Positions 34,374 to 34,600 of a stretch of 34,600 nucleotides of DNA are shown here, one piece after another. Source of the DNA: Verrucomicrobiota bacterium. GTDB taxonomy: Bacteria > Verrucomicrobiota > Verrucomicrobiia > Opitutales > Oceanipulchritudinaceae. The translations under genes and the position numbers were made by a program. The notes under the pieces are model-generated. The model was not told where the DNA came from and searched no databases. It was given only the letters and a program-made list of their open reading frames with translations. Every line of letters begins with the position of its first letter. Within the stretch, counting starts at the first letter, position 1. Where the stretch lies: NCBI GenBank assembly GCA_021208135.1, contig JAJOKB010000079.1:1-34600 (forward strand). Reading direction: 5' to 3'.

Positions 34374-34434
34374 GCCAAAGCCAACCACAGCCTTCCGGGC
34401 AGTCAACAAAATGGTCTCCTGATCCCCCCACCTT

Positions 34435-34489
34435 TCTGGACAGTCCCTATTTGCCTCCCAACCACCCTTTTCCGGACAGTCCCTAATTT
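34435..34489. repeat. Two direct copies of a TC[TC]GGACAGTCCCTA repeat
   Basis: Copies at 34435-34452 and 34471-34489, start-to-start distance 36 bases, share GGACAGTCCCTA followed by A/T-rich bases. The core GGACAGTCC is a near-palindrome around its central base. Motifs of this kind are often seen near IS200-like (Y1) and REP-associated transposases, but no complete transposase is visible here. Confidence 0.6.
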
Positions 34490-34490
34490 A

Positions 34491-34517
34491 AAAAAATGCA
34501 CTCTTCTGGCATTTTTT
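34491..34517. terminator. Bidirectional terminator-like hairpin
   Basis: AAAAAATGC / GCATTTTTT is a perfect 9-bp inverted repeat (34491-34499 with 34509-34517) with loop ACTCTTCTG. The arms are mostly A/T with only a G-C pair core, so the stem is weak; it may be a terminator on either strand or the hairpin of a small repeat element with the copies next to it. Confidence 0.35.
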
Positions 34518-34600
34518 GCTTGAGACTACGCCTTATTGCGTTTGTTCCTATGCTTATTATGGCGATTGCTAGAAAACATAAGATGGATAAAGCCAAGGCC
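34496..34600 (+). CDS. Open frame running off the right edge (possible)
   Basis: From ATG 34496 the frame is open for 35 codons to the window end, with an internal ATG giving MAIARKHKMDKAKA. The short basic start beside GGACAGTCCC repeats would suit an IS200-like transposase, but too little is visible to claim a family, and the frame could be chance. Confidence 0.2.
   Translation, partial: MHSSGIFCLRLRLIAFVPMLIMAIARKHKMDKAKA

Noticed and set aside
1..34600. CRISPR array, tRNA, rRNA, prophage or integrase
   Set aside because: I saw no regularly spaced repeats beyond the pair at 34435, no cloverleaf or rRNA core, and no phage or integrase genes; the replicon looks like ordinary chromosome.

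Overview
The window looks like a chromosomal segment from a Verrucomicrobium, most likely class Opitutae. This is an inference from several features seen together: PEP-CTERM surface proteins, a XylR-type (LacI-like plus AraC) regulator beside a GH78 rhamnosidase, an unusually long GreA of the kind also found in Chlamydiae, and a Planctomycetes-Verrucomicrobia (PVM) type bacterial microcompartment (BMC) operon. No rRNA, tRNA or CRISPR array was seen.

Layout. 1-8.8 kb (+ strand): end of a PEP-CTERM protein, a XylR-type regulator with its GH78 enzyme, a second PEP-CTERM protein, and a TonB-dependent receptor followed directly by a secreted partner. 8.9-10.6 kb (-): a secreted, chitin-deacetylase-like polysaccharide deacetylase. 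10.7-13.9 kb (+): a GT4 glycosyltransferase overlapping an LpxH-like phosphoesterase, then alanine dehydrogenase. 13.9-15.6 kb (-): IHF/HU protein and HisRS. 15.7-18 kb (+): a ClpX-like unfoldase overlapping ubiE/menG. 18-21.3 kb (-): a MotA/TolQ-like channel protein with a MotB-like coiled-coil partner and a small membrane protein. 21.4-25.6 kb (+): icd, long greA, and an ArsR-methyltransferase fusion. 25.7-34.3 kb (-): the BMC operon. 34.4 kb to the end: short GGACAGTCCC repeats and a hairpin.

The BMC operon runs right to left as small unknown protein, PduL, BMC-H, BMC-H, acetate kinase, BMC-H, BMC-P, CoA-acylating aldehyde dehydrogenase, BMC-P, BMC-P, class II aldolase and lactate/malate-type dehydrogenase, with an LpcC-like glycosyltransferase behind it. 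By analogy with the planctomycete system it should take fuculose- or rhamnulose-1-phosphate to DHAP plus lactaldehyde, then oxidise lactaldehyde through acyl-CoA and acyl-phosphate to an acid plus ATP, with NAD+ recycled by the dehydrogenase. The GH78 enzyme and its regulator at the left end would fit rhamnose supply to this pathway.

A striking property of the sequence is about 16-17 one-base (occasionally two-base) indels, nearly all in short homopolymer runs. They break the XylR regulator, GH78, deacetylase, hisS, clpX, ubiE, the MotA-like gene and the aldolase. In the aldehyde dehydrogenase two compensating indels leave the frame open but scramble the catalytic-cysteine segment. The flanking frames remain perfectly conserved, so I read these as assembly or sequencing errors in a draft genome, not as pseudogenes. 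Broken genes are listed below as their readable pieces.
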